Positions 33,467 through 42,318 of a stretch of DNA of 64,000 bases are shown here, piece by piece. Location: contig JADJXE010000001.1 of assembly GCA_016716005.1 (NCBI GenBank), forward strand, positions 1,501,001 through 1,565,000, read 5' to 3'. Origin of the DNA: Acidimicrobiales bacterium. GTDB taxonomy: Bacteria > Actinomycetota > Acidimicrobiia > Acidimicrobiales > JADJXE01. Below the pieces are notes generated by a model. It had not been told where the DNA came from and made no database searches. It saw only the letters and a program-made list of their open reading frames with translations. The position numbers were made by a program, and so were the translations under genes. Positions within the stretch are counted from its first letter, which is position 1. Every line of letters starts with the position of its first letter.

Positions 33467-34708
33467 ATGGCGAGCGTCGTGGTGCTGGGCGGCTGCGGGG
33501 GGATCGGCAGCGTGGTGGTGCGCGCGCTGGCCACCGCGCCCGAGGTCGAGCGGCTGGTCGTGGCGGATCTGCGCCGCGACGAGGCCGTGCGGGCCGCAGC
33601 CGGGCTGGGTCACCCCGGCGCGTCCGGGGTCGGGGTCGACCTCGACGACCCGGAGACGCTCGACCGGGTGCTGCGCGGTGCCGACGTGGTGGTGAGCTGC
33701 GTCGGCCCCTTCTACCGCTACGGCCCGCCGGCGCTGCGCGCCGCGATCGCGGCCGGCGTCGACTACGTCGACGTGTGCGACGACCTGGCACCCACCCTGG
33801 AGATGCTCGCCCTGCACGACACCGCCCGGGAGGCCGGGGTCCACGCCGTGGTCGGCATGGGCAACTCGCCCGGCGTGGCCAACGTGTTCGCCCGGCTGTG
33901 CGCCGACCAGCTGCTCGACCAGGTGGAGTCGGTCGACATCATGCACATCCACGGCGGCGAACCCGACGAGGGTGCCGCCGTGCTCAAGCACCGGATCGCG
34001 GCCATGACCAGCGACGTCCCGCTCTTCGTCGACGGCGGGCTCGTCACGGTCCGCCAGCTCGAGCCCAGCGGCGAGCGCTTCGTCCAGGAGACGGAGTTCC
34101 GCGACGTGGGCACGTACCCCGTCCACCCGTACCCGCACCCGGAGACCGTCACGCTCCCCCGGCACCTCCCGGGCCTGCGGCGGGTGACCAACCTGGGCGT
34201 GGTCTTCCCGCTGTCGTACTTCCGGATGACGCAGGACCTGGTGCGGGCGGGAGCGTGCACCGAGGAGCCGGTGCGGGTCGGCGACCTGGAGGTGCAGCCG
34301 ATCGACGTGGCCGTCGCCCTGCTGCGCGCCCGGCGACCCCGGCTGCTGGCCGAGGCGGGCGTCACCGGGCCGGCCGGCTGCCTCAAGGTGGTGGTGGGCG
34401 GCCGGCGGGGCGGCGAGCAACACTCCTACGTGTTCCAGATGTCGTCGCAGGTCGCGGGCGCCGGTGAGGGCACCGGCATCCCGGCCGCCATCGGGGCGCT
34501 GCTCCTGGTCCGCGACGAGGTCGCCGGCCCCGGGGTGCTGCCGCCCGAGGCCGCGATCGACCCGGGCCGGTTCCTCGAGCTGGCGGCGGAGCTCATGGCC
34601 CGCCTCGGGCTGACCGGCGGGTCGGGGCCGACGGGAGCGGGCCCCACCGTCGAGCTCACCCACGTCCACCCCGACGGCACCGTCGAGGTGATCCCGCTCC
34701 TGGGTTGA
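33467..34708 (+). CDS. Saccharopine dehydrogenase-like NAD(P)-binding protein
   Basis: 413 residues. N-terminal Rossmann fold VVVLGGCGGIGSVVVRAL, VVSCVGPFYRYGPPALRAAIAAGVDYVD and VVGMGNSPGVANV are typical of the saccharopine dehydrogenase/carboxynorspermidine dehydrogenase superfamily. The C-terminal half is the usual alpha/beta substrate domain. Many family members have unknown substrates; lysine metabolism is not implied by the neighbours. ATG 33467 has GGGGAGAG upstream. It is followed by a CMD-family gene 44 bp downstream on the same strand. Confidence 0.85.
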   Translation: MASVVVLGGCGGIGSVVVRALATAPEVERLVVADLRRDEAVRAAAGLGHPGASGVGVDLDDPETLDRVLRGADVVVSCVGPFYRYGPPALRAAIAAGVDYVDVCDDLAPTLEMLALHDTAREAGVHAVVGMGNSPGVANVFARLCADQLLDQVESVDIMHIHGGEPDEGAAVLKHRIAAMTSDVPLFVDGGLVTVRQLEPSGERFVQETEFRDVGTYPVHPYPHPETVTLPRHLPGLRRVTNLGVVFPLSYFRMTQDLVRAGACTEEPVRVGDLEVQPIDVAVALLRARRPRLLAEAGVTGPAGCLKVVVGGRRGGEQHSYVFQMSSQVAGAGEGTGIPAAIGALLLVRDEVAGPGVLPPEAAIDPGRFLELAAELMARLGLTGGSGPTGAGPTVELTHVHPDGTVEVIPLLG

Positions 34709-34752
34709 GCCGGGACCCGCGTCCCACCACCCGGCTGCGCGAGGCTCGGCCG

Positions 34753-35319
34753 ATGACCGAGCCCCTGCTGGCACCCAGGCCGCCCGACGACTGGGACGAG
34801 GAGACCACGGCCCTGCTGTCGAACCCGTCCAACCCCGGCGACGGGGTGCTGAACATCTTCGCGACGCTGGCCCACCACCCCAAGCTGCTGAAGCGCTGGC
34901 TCGTGTTCGGCGGGCACGTGCTGGCGAGGAGCACGCTGCCGGCCCGCCACCGCGAGCTGGTGATCCTGCGGACCGGGTGGCGGTGCCGGTCACCGTACGA
35001 GTGGGGGCAGCACGTCTCGATCGCCAGGGCCACGGGCATCACCGACGAGGAGATCGCACGCGTGGCGGCCGGACCCGAGGCGCCCGGCTGGGATCCCTTC
35101 GAGGCGCTGCTGCTGCGCGCCACCGACGAGCTCCACGACGACAGCGCCCTCGGCGAGGCGACGTGGCGTGCGCTGGCGGAGGCCTACGACGAGCAGCAGC
35201 TGCTCGACCTCGTCTTCACCGTGGGCCAGTACCACCTGGTCTCGATGGCGTTGAACTCGTGCCGGGTCGAGCGCGACGACGGCGTCGACGACACGACCGT
35301 GCCCTTCCCGGCCCGCTGA
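34753..35319 (+). CDS. Carboxymuconolactone decarboxylase-family protein
   Basis: 188 residues, an all-helical AhpD/CMD-like fold: NIFATLAHHPKLLKRWLVFGGHVL, STLPARHRELVILRTGWRC, YEWGQHVSIARATGITDEEI. The AhpD redox pair CxxC is not present; only one Cys (WRC) and the His of WGQH remain, so peroxidase activity is unlikely and a decarboxylase or lyase-type role is open. ATG 34753 chosen; a TTG at 34705 would overlap the previous stop. Confidence 0.82.
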   Translation: MTEPLLAPRPPDDWDEETTALLSNPSNPGDGVLNIFATLAHHPKLLKRWLVFGGHVLARSTLPARHRELVILRTGWRCRSPYEWGQHVSIARATGITDEEIARVAAGPEAPGWDPFEALLLRATDELHDDSALGEATWRALAEAYDEQQLLDLVFTVGQYHLVSMALNSCRVERDDGVDDTTVPFPAR

Positions 35320-35338
35320 GATCGCCCGGATCGCCCGA

Positions 35339-35653
35339 TCAGGGGTCGGACGGGTCGGGCGGCTCGCCGTGCAGGCGTGCGGCCTGCCACCGCCACGCCC
35401 GCCACCCGATCATCGCCGAGGACCCCGCGAACAGCACCAGCAAGCCGATCGAGGCCACCGGCCACCAGGGCGGGTCCTGCGGGTCCTCGCCGAAGAACCC
35501 CCAGTCGGGGCTGCCCAACATCCACAGGGCGCTCGCGGCGAAGCTGAAGAGCACCGCCACGATCACGGTGCCGAGCACCCAGACGCCGACGGCGACGGCG
35601 ACGGCCGCCGCCAGCCCGACCTGCGGCCTCGACCCGGCGTCACCCACGCCCAC
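35339..35653 (-). CDS. Small two-TM membrane protein of unknown function
   Basis: 104 residues, not recognised. Two hydrophobic helices: VGLAAAVAVAVGVWVLGTVIVAVL and VASIGLLVLFAGSSAMIGW. A polar loop between them (SPDWGFFGEDPQDPPWW) is rich in Asp, Pro and Trp. GTG 35653 is the first start. Convergent with the CMD gene by 19 bp. Confidence 0.6.
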   Translation of the reverse strand: MGVGDAGSRPQVGLAAAVAVAVGVWVLGTVIVAVLFSFAASALWMLGSPDWGFFGEDPQDPPWWPVASIGLLVLFAGSSAMIGWRAWRWQAARLHGEPPDPSDP

Positions 35654-35700
35654 ATCATCCCAGGACGAAGGGGTGTCTGGTGCCGCCGCCGGGCGCGAAC

Positions 35701-35737
35701 GGACCCCGGACCGGGCCGAGGCCCGGACCCGGGGTCC
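35701..35737. terminator. Terminator-like hairpin after the cold-shock domain gene
   Basis: GGACCCCGG pairs with CCGGGGTCC (9 bp) and, inside it, CCGGGCC with GGCCCGG (7 bp), separated by a 1 x 2 internal loop. It starts 18 bases beyond the stop codon at 35756 (minus strand) and has no T tract. Confidence 0.8.
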
Positions 35738-35755
35738 GTCCAGGGTGGTGCGGGC

Positions 35756-35956
35756 TCAGATCACGCGGACGTTCTGCGCCTCTTCACCCTTGCGGCCGGG
35801 AGCGACGTCGAACTCGACCCGCTGACCCTCCTCGAGGCTCCGGTAGCCGGAGCCCTGGATCGCCGAGAAGTGGACGAACACGTCGTCGCCACTCTCCCGG
35901 CTGATGAAGCCGAAACCCTTCTCGGCGTTGAACCACTTGACGGTGCCAGTTGCCAC
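35756..35956 (-). CDS. Cold-shock protein translated from inside the helicase frame
   Basis: 66 residues, [18 protein letters not shown] with both RNP motifs, closely similar to the 25381-25584 paralogue. The GTG at 35956 has AAGGAG 7 bases upstream, an excellent ribosome binding site, and Csp proteins normally begin exactly here. It is in frame with the upstream DEAD-box helicase with no stop between, so the same codons can also be the C-terminal domain of a 484-residue fusion. I believe free Csp is the main product; both are possible. Confidence 0.85.
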   Translation of the reverse strand: MATGTVKWFNAEKGFGFISRESGDDVFVHFSAIQGSGYRSLEEGQRVEFDVAPGRKGEEAQNVRVI

Positions 35957-37210
35957 TTCGCTTCTCCTTGATGTACGGGGTGGTGCGGTGTTGCGGTTTC
36001 GGCTGGGCCGATCGGGGCGCGCCGCGAGGGGCGCGGCGCGAGGGACGTCGCGGCGAACGTGGGGCGCCGCGGGCGGACGGGGTGGGGCGTCGATGGATCC
36101 GGCGTCGGGCGAGGCCAGGCCGACGGGGAGGTCGAGGGCCCGCTGGAGCCGAGCGACGTCCTTGGCCTGAGCGGTGCCGACCAGCGACACGACGGTGCCC
36201 TTGGCGCCGGCCCGGGCGGTGCGGCCCGAGCGGTGCACGTAGTCCTTCGGGTCGGCCGGCGGGTCGAAGTGCACGACGCAGGCCACCTCGTCGACGTGGA
36301 TGCCCCGGGCCGCCACGTCGGTGGCGACCAGGGCGTCGACTTCGCGGGTGGCGAAGGCGAACAGGGCACGCTCGCGCTGGCTCTGCGAGCGGTTGCCGTG
36401 GATCACACCGATCCGCACGCCGGCCCGCTCGAGGTTCTTGGCGACCTTGTCGCTCCCGTGCTTGGTGCGGCAGAACACGATCGTGGGGCCGGCCTTGTGC
36501 ACGATGTCGGCGCACAGTCCCACCCGGTGCTCGCGCTCCACCTGCCAGAAGAGGTGGTCGGCCTGCGGCTCCTGGCCGGCGTCGACGGCGAGCTCGTGGC
36601 GGGCCGGGTCGCGCTGGTACCGCCGGACGAGGACGTCGACGGCGCCGTCGAGCGTGGCCGAGAACAGCAGCGTCTGGCGCGACGCGGGCGTCTGGTCGAG
36701 CAGGCGCTTCACCTCGGGGAGGAAGCCCATGTCGGCCATGCGGTCGGCCTCGTCGAGCACGACGACCTCGACCTGGTCGAGGTGGACCTCGCCCTGGCGG
36801 ATCAGGTCGCCCAGCCGGCCGGGGCACGCCACCAGCACGTCGACGCCCCGGCGGAGCGCCCGGCGCTGGCCCTCGATGCCCACCCCGCCGTAGCAGCTGG
36901 CCACGCGGACGCCGCGGGCCCGGCCGAGCAGGTCGAGCTCACGCTCCACCTGGGCGGCCAGCTCGCGGGTGGGGACGAGCACGAGGCCCCGGGGGTACCG
37001 GGGGGTGGCTCGCGACACCCTGGCGACCAGGGGGATGCCGAAGGCGAGGGTCTTGCCGGAGCCGGTGGGGGCCCGGCCGCACAGGTCGCGCCCGGCGAGC
37101 CCGTCGGGGAGGGTGAGGACCTGGATCGGGAAGGGCGACTCGAGGCCGCGCGCGGCGAGCGCACTGACCATGTCGGTGGGTACGCCGAGATCGGCGAAGG
37201 AACGAGACAC
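35756..37210 (-). CDS. DEAD-box RNA helicase with in-frame C-terminal cold-shock domain
   Basis: 484 residues if read through. Residues 1-360 are a complete DEAD-box helicase: Q motif [66 protein letters not shown] and [11 protein letters not shown] basic, Pro/Arg-rich linker (about 361-418) joins a cold-shock OB fold (419-484). The linker suits RNA binding, and the lack of a stop means every helicase ends with a Csp domain. GTG 37210 has GGAG 11 bases upstream. The upstream spacer (37211-37470) has TACCAT on the minus strand near 37411, predicting a long 5' leader as in other cold-inducible helicases. Confidence 0.85.
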   Translation of the reverse strand: MSRSFADLGVPTDMVSALAARGLESPFPIQVLTLPDGLAGRDLCGRAPTGSGKTLAFGIPLVARVSRATPRYPRGLVLVPTRELAAQVERELDLLGRARGVRVASCYGGVGIEGQRRALRRGVDVLVACPGRLGDLIRQGEVHLDQVEVVVLDEADRMADMGFLPEVKRLLDQTPASRQTLLFSATLDGAVDVLVRRYQRDPARHELAVDAGQEPQADHLFWQVEREHRVGLCADIVHKAGPTIVFCRTKHGSDKVAKNLERAGVRIGVIHGNRSQSQRERALFAFATREVDALVATDVAARGIHVDEVACVVHFDPPADPKDYVHRSGRTARAGAKGTVVSLVGTAQAKDVARLQRALDLPVGLASPDAGSIDAPPRPPAAPHVRRDVPRAAPLAARPDRPSRNRNTAPPRTSRRSEVATGTVKWFNAEKGFGFISRESGDDVFVHFSAIQGSGYRSLEEGQRVEFDVAPGRKGEEAQNVRVI

Positions 37211-37422
37211 GCTGAGATGGACTCCGGGTAGACCGCCGGTGCCACCCGGCGCTGGAACGAACAGGTCTCAAGGGGCGAACGAACCTCGAGACGCCTGCCC
37301 GACCGAGCGGCGCTGACGCCGCAACCCATCGGAGAAGCGCAAGAAAGCTGCTGTGCCCTCTGCGGCGCACCGGCCGGGTTGGCCCCGAGCGGCGTGCTGG
37401 CGGTCATGGTACCAGCCCGGGG

Positions 37423-37438
37423 CGCCGAGCCCTCGGCG
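37423..37438 (-). terminator. Hairpin downstream of the MFS gene
   Basis: CGCCGAG / CTCGGCG, a 7-bp stem with a 2-base loop, 33 bases past the MFS stop codon. It sits upstream of the helicase start and would separate the two units. Confidence 0.55.
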
Positions 37439-37470
37439 AACCTCGATCCGGCGCCGCCACGGGCAGGGGC

Positions 37471-38887
37471 TCAGGGGCCGTGCTCGTCGGCCACCACGGT
37501 CCGCGGCAGCCGCCCGGCCAGCGCAGCGGCACCGAGGCCCACCGCGGCCGCGAGGCAGAACACCAGCCCCACCGCCCTGCCCTCGGGCCACCCGGCGGTG
37601 TCGCCGAAGGCGACCAGCGCGCCGGCGGCGCCGGTGCCCAGGGCGACGCCCAGCACGTCCGACACCTGGAGGGCCGCGGTGGCCGCTCCCTGCCCGCCGG
37701 GCGGCGCCGAGGCCAGGACCGACAGCGACAGCGGCGCAGGCCTGGCCGATGCCGAGCCCGGCGACCCCCGCGAGCACCACCGCGGTGGCCGCGGGGACGG
37801 CCGGCACCGTCACCAGGACCAGCGACCCGACGCCCACCGCGAGGATCACGAGGCCGCGGCGGACCAGCACCTGGGGGCCCAGCCGGCCCACCTGGCGCTC
37901 CTGGATCCAGGAGCCGGCGGCCCATGCCAGGGTCCCGGCGGTGAGGGCCGCGCCGGTGAGCAGCGTGGGCGCGCCCCTGATCCCGGTGACGGTGAGGGGC
38001 AGGTAGGCGTCGGCGGCGAAGAACGAGAAGGTGAGCAGCCCCCGCAGCGCGACGGCGGCGGGGAGCCCCGGGGCGGCCCGCAGGGTGCCCGGAGGGGTGA
38101 GGCGCCGCAGGGCCAGCGCCCCTCCGACGGCGCCGGCGATCACCAGGGCCGCGGCCAACCCGAGCTCCCCGGCCCCGAGGCCGGCCATGAGGGCGCCTGC
38201 GGCGGCGGCGAGCCCCACCGCCGCCAGCACCGACCCCGGCGCGCCGTCGGGGGCCGGGGGCGGCGGCACGGTGAGCACGGCCCGCGCCGCCAGGCCACCG
38301 GCCGCGACGGTGACGGGGAGCACGCCGAGGAACACCCACCGCCAGCCAGCCTGCTCCCCCACCACGCCGGCGAGGGAGGGGGCCAGCAGGCCGGGGACCA
38401 CCCACGCCGTCGACAGCAGGGCGAACATCCGTGGTCGGGCGCCGGCCGGATAGGCCCGCCCGATGGTCACGTAGGCCGCGGCCGGCAGGGCACCGGCGCC
38501 GAGACCCTGCAGGACCCGACCGAGGACGAGCACCGGCATCGACGGGGCCAGGCCGGCCACCCCGAGCCCCACCGAGAACAGCAGCAGCCCGGCCAGGAAC
38601 GGCACCACCAGCGGCACCCGGTCGGCGGCCCGCCCGGTGACGACGATCCCGACCAGGTTCCCGAGGAAGAAGCCGGCGAACACCCAGCCGTAGAGCTGGA
38701 GTCCGCCCAGGTCGTCCTCCACCAGGGGGAGCACGGTGGCCACCGCCAGGGCCTCGGTGGCCACGACCGTCACGGTGAGGACGAGGCCGGCCGTGAGGAG
38801 ACGCCGACCCGGGCTCCAGACCCGGTCGACGCCCGCCGACCGCTCCAGCTGCTCCCGGCCCGGCGCGGGCGCCCCATCCGGGCTCAT
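37471..38887 (-). pseudogene. MFS transporter, frameshifted near 37735
   Basis: The reading from ATG 38887 gives a DHA-type major facilitator of 12-14 helices, with motif A-like GRAADRVPLVVPF and motif C-like LLAPSLAGVVGEQAGWRW. In AGVAGLGIGQAC, near plus-strand 37731-37738, the frame leaves the family pattern. One base is extra or two are missing, and the expected continuation (PLSLSVLASAPPGGQGAATAALQVSDVLG ... VVADEHGP) is found in another frame down to the stop at 37471. A GCGC-run slip (two bases lost) would restore GQACAPLSLS. Either a real inactivation or an assembly error. TAGCCT (38900-38895) 7 bases before the ATG suggests a leaderless promoter. Confidence 0.75.
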
Positions 38888-38983
38888 CCACAGCAGGCTA
38901 CGGCCGCGCCTGCCCCGGCACCGCTCCCCCTGGGCGTGCCAGGGTGGCGCAGAGGGGGACGGGGGGACGGGGGACGGAGGCGC

Positions 38984-40060
38984 ATGGACCACATCGAGCT
39001 CGACCTCGTGGACCTCGACGTGCTGGGGCGGTGGATGGACGAGCAGGGCCTGCCGGCCGGTCCGGTCGAGGCGCTCACGCCGCTCGGGGGCGGCACCCAG
39101 AACGTCATGGTGCGCTTCCGCCGGGCTGGCCGCGACTACGTGCTCCGCCGCGGCCCGCGGCACCTGCGGCCGGACACCAACGACGTGCTCCGCCGGGAGG
39201 CGACCGTGCTGGCGGCGCTCGACGGCACCGATGTCCCCCACCCGTCGCCCATCGCCGTCTGCCCCGACGCGGGGGTGATGGGCGGCGCCGTCTTCTACCT
39301 GATGGAGCCCGTCGAGGGCTTCAACCCCACGGTGGAGCTGCCGCCGCTCCATGCCGCCGACGCCGCGGTCCGCCACGAGATGGGGCCGCAGGCGGCCGCG
39401 GCGGTCGCCGCCCTGGGCGAGGTCGACCACGTGGCCGTGGGCCTCGGCGAGGTCGGCCGACCCGAGGGGTTCCTCGAGCGCCAGGTCGAGCGGTGGCTCG
39501 CCCACCTGGCGTCGTACACCCAGCTGGAGGGCTACCCGGGCCCCGACATCCCGGGCGTCGATCGGGTGGCCGCGTGGCTGGAGGAGAACCGGCCGACGAC
39601 CGCCCGGCCCGGGATCCTGCACGGCGACTACCACCTGGCGAACCTGCTGTACCGCGTCGACGGCCCGCAGGTCGCCGCCATCGTCGACTGGGAGATGTGC
39701 ACCGTCGGCGACCCGCTGCTCGACCTGGGCTGGCTCGTCGCCACCTGGCCGGGGCCGGACGCCGGAGCGGCGGGGAGCACCGGACCGCTCGTGGCCGCGG
39801 GGGGACTCCCCGGCCCGGGCGAGCTGGTCGCTCGCTACGCCGAGCGCAGCACCCGCGACCTCTCGGCCGTCGACTGGTACGTGGTGCTGGCCTGCTTCAA
39901 GCTCGGGATCGTGCTCGAGGGCACCCACGCCCGGGCGTGCGCCGGCAAGGCGCCGACGGCCACCGGCGACCTGCTGCACGCCATGACCCTGGGGCTGTTC
40001 GCCCGGGCCCACGGGATCATCGCCGGACGATCGCCGCGGCGGGGCACACGGCGGCCGTGA
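38984..40060 (+). CDS. Aminoglycoside phosphotransferase (APH)-family kinase, ACAD10-like
   Basis: 358 residues. Choline/APH kinase fold: GGGTQNVMVRF nucleotide loop, YVLRRGP Lys/Arg strand, catalytic loop LHGDYHLANLLY (Brenner motif) and IVDWEM (metal-binding Asp). The pattern is that of the ACAD10-like subgroup often found with acyl-CoA enzymes; antibiotic resistance is not implied. ATG 38984 has GGAGG upstream. Divergent from the MFS gene by 96 bp, and followed at 10 bp by the alkyltransferase-like gene. Confidence 0.87.
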   Translation: MDHIELDLVDLDVLGRWMDEQGLPAGPVEALTPLGGGTQNVMVRFRRAGRDYVLRRGPRHLRPDTNDVLRREATVLAALDGTDVPHPSPIAVCPDAGVMGGAVFYLMEPVEGFNPTVELPPLHAADAAVRHEMGPQAAAAVAALGEVDHVAVGLGEVGRPEGFLERQVERWLAHLASYTQLEGYPGPDIPGVDRVAAWLEENRPTTARPGILHGDYHLANLLYRVDGPQVAAIVDWEMCTVGDPLLDLGWLVATWPGPDAGAAGSTGPLVAAGGLPGPGELVARYAERSTRDLSAVDWYVVLACFKLGIVLEGTHARACAGKAPTATGDLLHAMTLGLFARAHGIIAGRSPRRGTRRP

Positions 40061-40080
40061 GCGACCGGCCGTGAGCGACC
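40053..40080 (+). repeat. 14-bp tandem duplication at a stop/start junction
   Basis: GGCCGTGAGCGACC occurs twice without spacer (40053-40066 and 40067-40080). The first copy holds the upstream stop codon in a GTGA overlap; the second holds GTG 40071, the start of the next gene. Confidence 0.9.
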
Positions 40081-40373
40081 GGCGGGGGGCGACCGAGCCC
40101 AGCGCGCTGGCTCGCGCCGTGCTCGACGTGGTGCGGCGGCTGCAGCCCGGGGAGGTGCTCTCGTACGGCGAGGTCGCCCGCCGGGCCGGGTGCGCGGGAG
40201 CGGCACGAGCGGTCGGCAGCGTCCTGGCCGCCCAGGGCGACGACGTGCCGTGGTGGCGGGTGGTGCGCGCCGACGGCCGGTTGGGCGCACCCGACGAGCG
40301 GCTGCAGCAGCGCCGCCTCGAGAGCGAGGGCGTCGACGTTGTCCGGGGCCGGGTGGTGGGCGGCGTGCCCTGA
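40071..40373 (+). CDS. Alkyltransferase-like (ATL) protein, MGMT family
   Basis: 100 residues, the DNA-binding C-terminal domain of MGMT/Ogt: LQPGEVLSYGEVARRAGCAGAARAVGSVL followed by VPWWRVVRADGRLG. Trp replaces the alkyl-acceptor Cys of the PCHRV motif, the mark of ATL proteins, which bind O6-alkylguanine without repairing it and hand it to nucleotide excision repair. GTG 40071 is the start; the 14-bp duplication provides a competing, dead-end GTG at 40057. Confidence 0.9.
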   Translation: MSDRRGATEPSALARAVLDVVRRLQPGEVLSYGEVARRAGCAGAARAVGSVLAAQGDDVPWWRVVRADGRLGAPDERLQQRRLESEGVDVVRGRVVGGVP

Positions 40374-40388
40374 TCGGGCACCACGGCG

Positions 40389-40412
40389 CTCGGGGACCGA
40401 ACGGCCCCCGAG
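40389..40412. terminator. Terminator-like hairpin after the ATL gene
   Basis: CTCGGGG / CCCCGAG, a 7-bp stem with a 10-base loop, 16 bases after the ATL stop codon and about 80 bases before the binding-protein gene. Confidence 0.6.
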
Positions 40413-40491
40413 GAGGGGACCCTCGGCACCTTGACGCCCGAGGTGCGCGGCGCTAGCGAGGGACCCACGGTTCGTGCGGAGGGGGTTGGCC

Positions 40492-42192
40492 ATGCCGAGG
40501 ACGTCGCGGTCGAAGAACACCTGGCGTTGGGCGCTCGCTGTCCTGGCCGTGCTCGGGCTGGTGGCCGCGGCCTGCGGTGACGACGACGACGGCGGCGCGT
40601 CCGACACCACCGCTGGTGGCGCCGACACCACGACCGGCGGCGCCGACACCACGGTGGCCGGTGAGCCGGTGCCGGGCGGCCGGCTGGTGGTGGGCATCGA
40701 GGCCGACACGTCGAGCCCATGGACCCCGGCCCAGATGACCTGCCCGGTGGCGTGCCACACGGTGGCTCGCAGCGTGTACGACACCCTGGCGCTGATCGGC
40801 GAGGACGGCGAGGCGGTGCCCAACCTGGCCGCCGGCATCGAGCCCAACGCCGACTACACGCAGTGGCGCATCACCGCCCGCGAGGGGGTCACGTTCCACG
40901 ACGGCACGCCGTTCGACGGCGCGGCCATCGCCGACAACCTCACCCGCCAGAAGAACAGCTTCCTGACCGGCAAGATCCTGGCCGACGTGACCTCGATCGA
41001 GGTCGACCCGGCCGACCCCATGACCGTGCTGGTCACCATGGGCCGGCCCTGGGTGAAGTTCCCGATCGTGCTGGCCGCCCAGCCCGGCTACATCGCCTCG
41101 CCCACCTGGCTGGCCGCGGTCGACGGCGACCCCAGCCTCGCCACCCAGCCGGTCGGCACCGGGCCGTTCGTGTTCGAGTCGTACCAGACCGGCCAGGGCT
41201 ACACGGGCACCAAGAACCAGGACTACTGGCGCGAGGGCATGCCGTACCTGGACGAGATCGAGTTCCGGATCATCCCCGACGGGGAGACCCGCCAGAACGC
41301 GCTGCTGGCCGGCGACATCGACATCATGCACACCAACAACGGCGACGTGATCTCCCAGCTGCGCGAGCAGGCCGACGCCTTCCCGATGCCCGAGGTCACC
41401 GACGGCGGCGAGACCGTCTACTTCTTGTTGAACGTGGGCGACGAGGCCTCGCCGCTGGCCGACCGCGACGTGCGCTGCGCCCTGGCCCAGGCCACCGACA
41501 CCGCCACCATCCGCGCCGCGGTCACCAACGACGTGCCCGCGCTGGCCAACGGCCCGTTCGCCCCCGACCGCGTCGGCTACCTGGAGGACACCGGCTACCC
41601 CGCCTACGACCCCGAGGCGGCCAAGGCGGCGATCGAGGCGTGGGAGGCCGACAACGGGCCCCTCGAGATCGCCTTCGCCACCACCAACGACAGCATCAAC
41701 CTGCTCACCGGCCAGCTGCTCCAGCAGATGTGGAACGACGCCGGGGCCGAGACGAGCATCGAGCAGATCGAGCAGAGCCAGTTCATCGTCACCGCCCTGC
41801 AGGGCGACTTCGAGGTGTTCCAGTGGCGCAACCACGGGGCGCCCGACCCCGACGGCGAGTACATCTGGTGGCACTCGTCGAGCGCCCTGCCCGTCGGCGA
41901 GCTGGCCCTCAACTTCGGCCGCATCCGAGACGACGTGATCGACGAGAACCTCGACCTGATCCGAGGCGACCCCGACCCGGCCGTCCGCCAGGAGGCGGCC
42001 GAGGCGATCAACCGTCGCTTCGGGGAGCAGTGCTACAACCTCTGGTACAACTGGACCGTCTGGGCGCTGCCCCACGACCCGTCGGTGCAGGGCGTGCTCG
42101 GGATGACCGCTCCCGACGGCGTCCCCGTGATGGAAGGCCTCGGGAACACCTCTGGGGCCTTCTACCCGCAGGCCCTCTGGATCGAGCAGTAG
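40492..42192 (+). CDS. ABC transporter solute-binding lipoprotein (peptide/nickel SBP_bac_5 family)
   Basis: 566 residues. Lipoprotein signal with lipobox AAAC, Cys28, then a Thr/Gly/Asp spacer with GGADTT repeats. The mature part is a class C binding protein: GGRLVVGIEADTSSPWTP, DGTPFDGAAIADNL, GTGPFVFESYQTGQG, TYFLLNV-like and EAAKAAIEAW segments. It should capture an oligopeptide or similar compound outside the membrane. No permease or ATPase lies nearby, so it is an orphan component. GGAGGGGG sits 6 bases before ATG 40492, which is preferred to the GTG at 40474. Confidence 0.92.
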   Translation: MPRTSRSKNTWRWALAVLAVLGLVAAACGDDDDGGASDTTAGGADTTTGGADTTVAGEPVPGGRLVVGIEADTSSPWTPAQMTCPVACHTVARSVYDTLALIGEDGEAVPNLAAGIEPNADYTQWRITAREGVTFHDGTPFDGAAIADNLTRQKNSFLTGKILADVTSIEVDPADPMTVLVTMGRPWVKFPIVLAAQPGYIASPTWLAAVDGDPSLATQPVGTGPFVFESYQTGQGYTGTKNQDYWREGMPYLDEIEFRIIPDGETRQNALLAGDIDIMHTNNGDVISQLREQADAFPMPEVTDGGETVYFLLNVGDEASPLADRDVRCALAQATDTATIRAAVTNDVPALANGPFAPDRVGYLEDTGYPAYDPEAAKAAIEAWEADNGPLEIAFATTNDSINLLTGQLLQQMWNDAGAETSIEQIEQSQFIVTALQGDFEVFQWRNHGAPDPDGEYIWWHSSSALPVGELALNFGRIRDDVIDENLDLIRGDPDPAVRQEAAEAINRRFGEQCYNLWYNWTVWALPHDPSVQGVLGMTAPDGVPVMEGLGNTSGAFYPQALWIEQ

Positions 42193-42260
42193 AGGCCGGC
42201 GCGCCAGCCGTCCCGGGGGATCCGCGCCACCGCAGGTCGAGTTCGGCTGCTTGCCATCCG

Positions 42261-42303
42261 ATCGTTATCGATATATCGTGATCGTGTGCCGATAGCCAAC
42301 GAT
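42261..42303 (+). promoter_or_regulatory. AT-rich palindrome cluster, probable operator of the PadR gene
   Basis: An AT-rich island in GC-rich DNA with overlapping palindromes TATCGATA (42266-42273) and CGATATATCG (42269-42278), plus an outer inverted pair ATCGTT (42261-42266) / AACGAT (42298-42303). It sits just upstream of the PadR start. Autoregulation is usual for PadR; the exact binding sequence is inferred. Confidence 0.6.
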
Positions 42304-42318
42304 ACGAGGAGGCACACG

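Noticed and set aside
37268..37407. Minus-strand short upstream frame starting MTASTPLGANPAG before the helicase
   Set aside because: It continues out of frame into the helicase coding region and has shadow-frame composition; kept only as a possible leader region.
38984..40060. Aminoglycoside resistance gene
   Set aside because: The APH-like motifs are those of the broad ACAD10-like kinase group; nothing indicates an antibiotic substrate.
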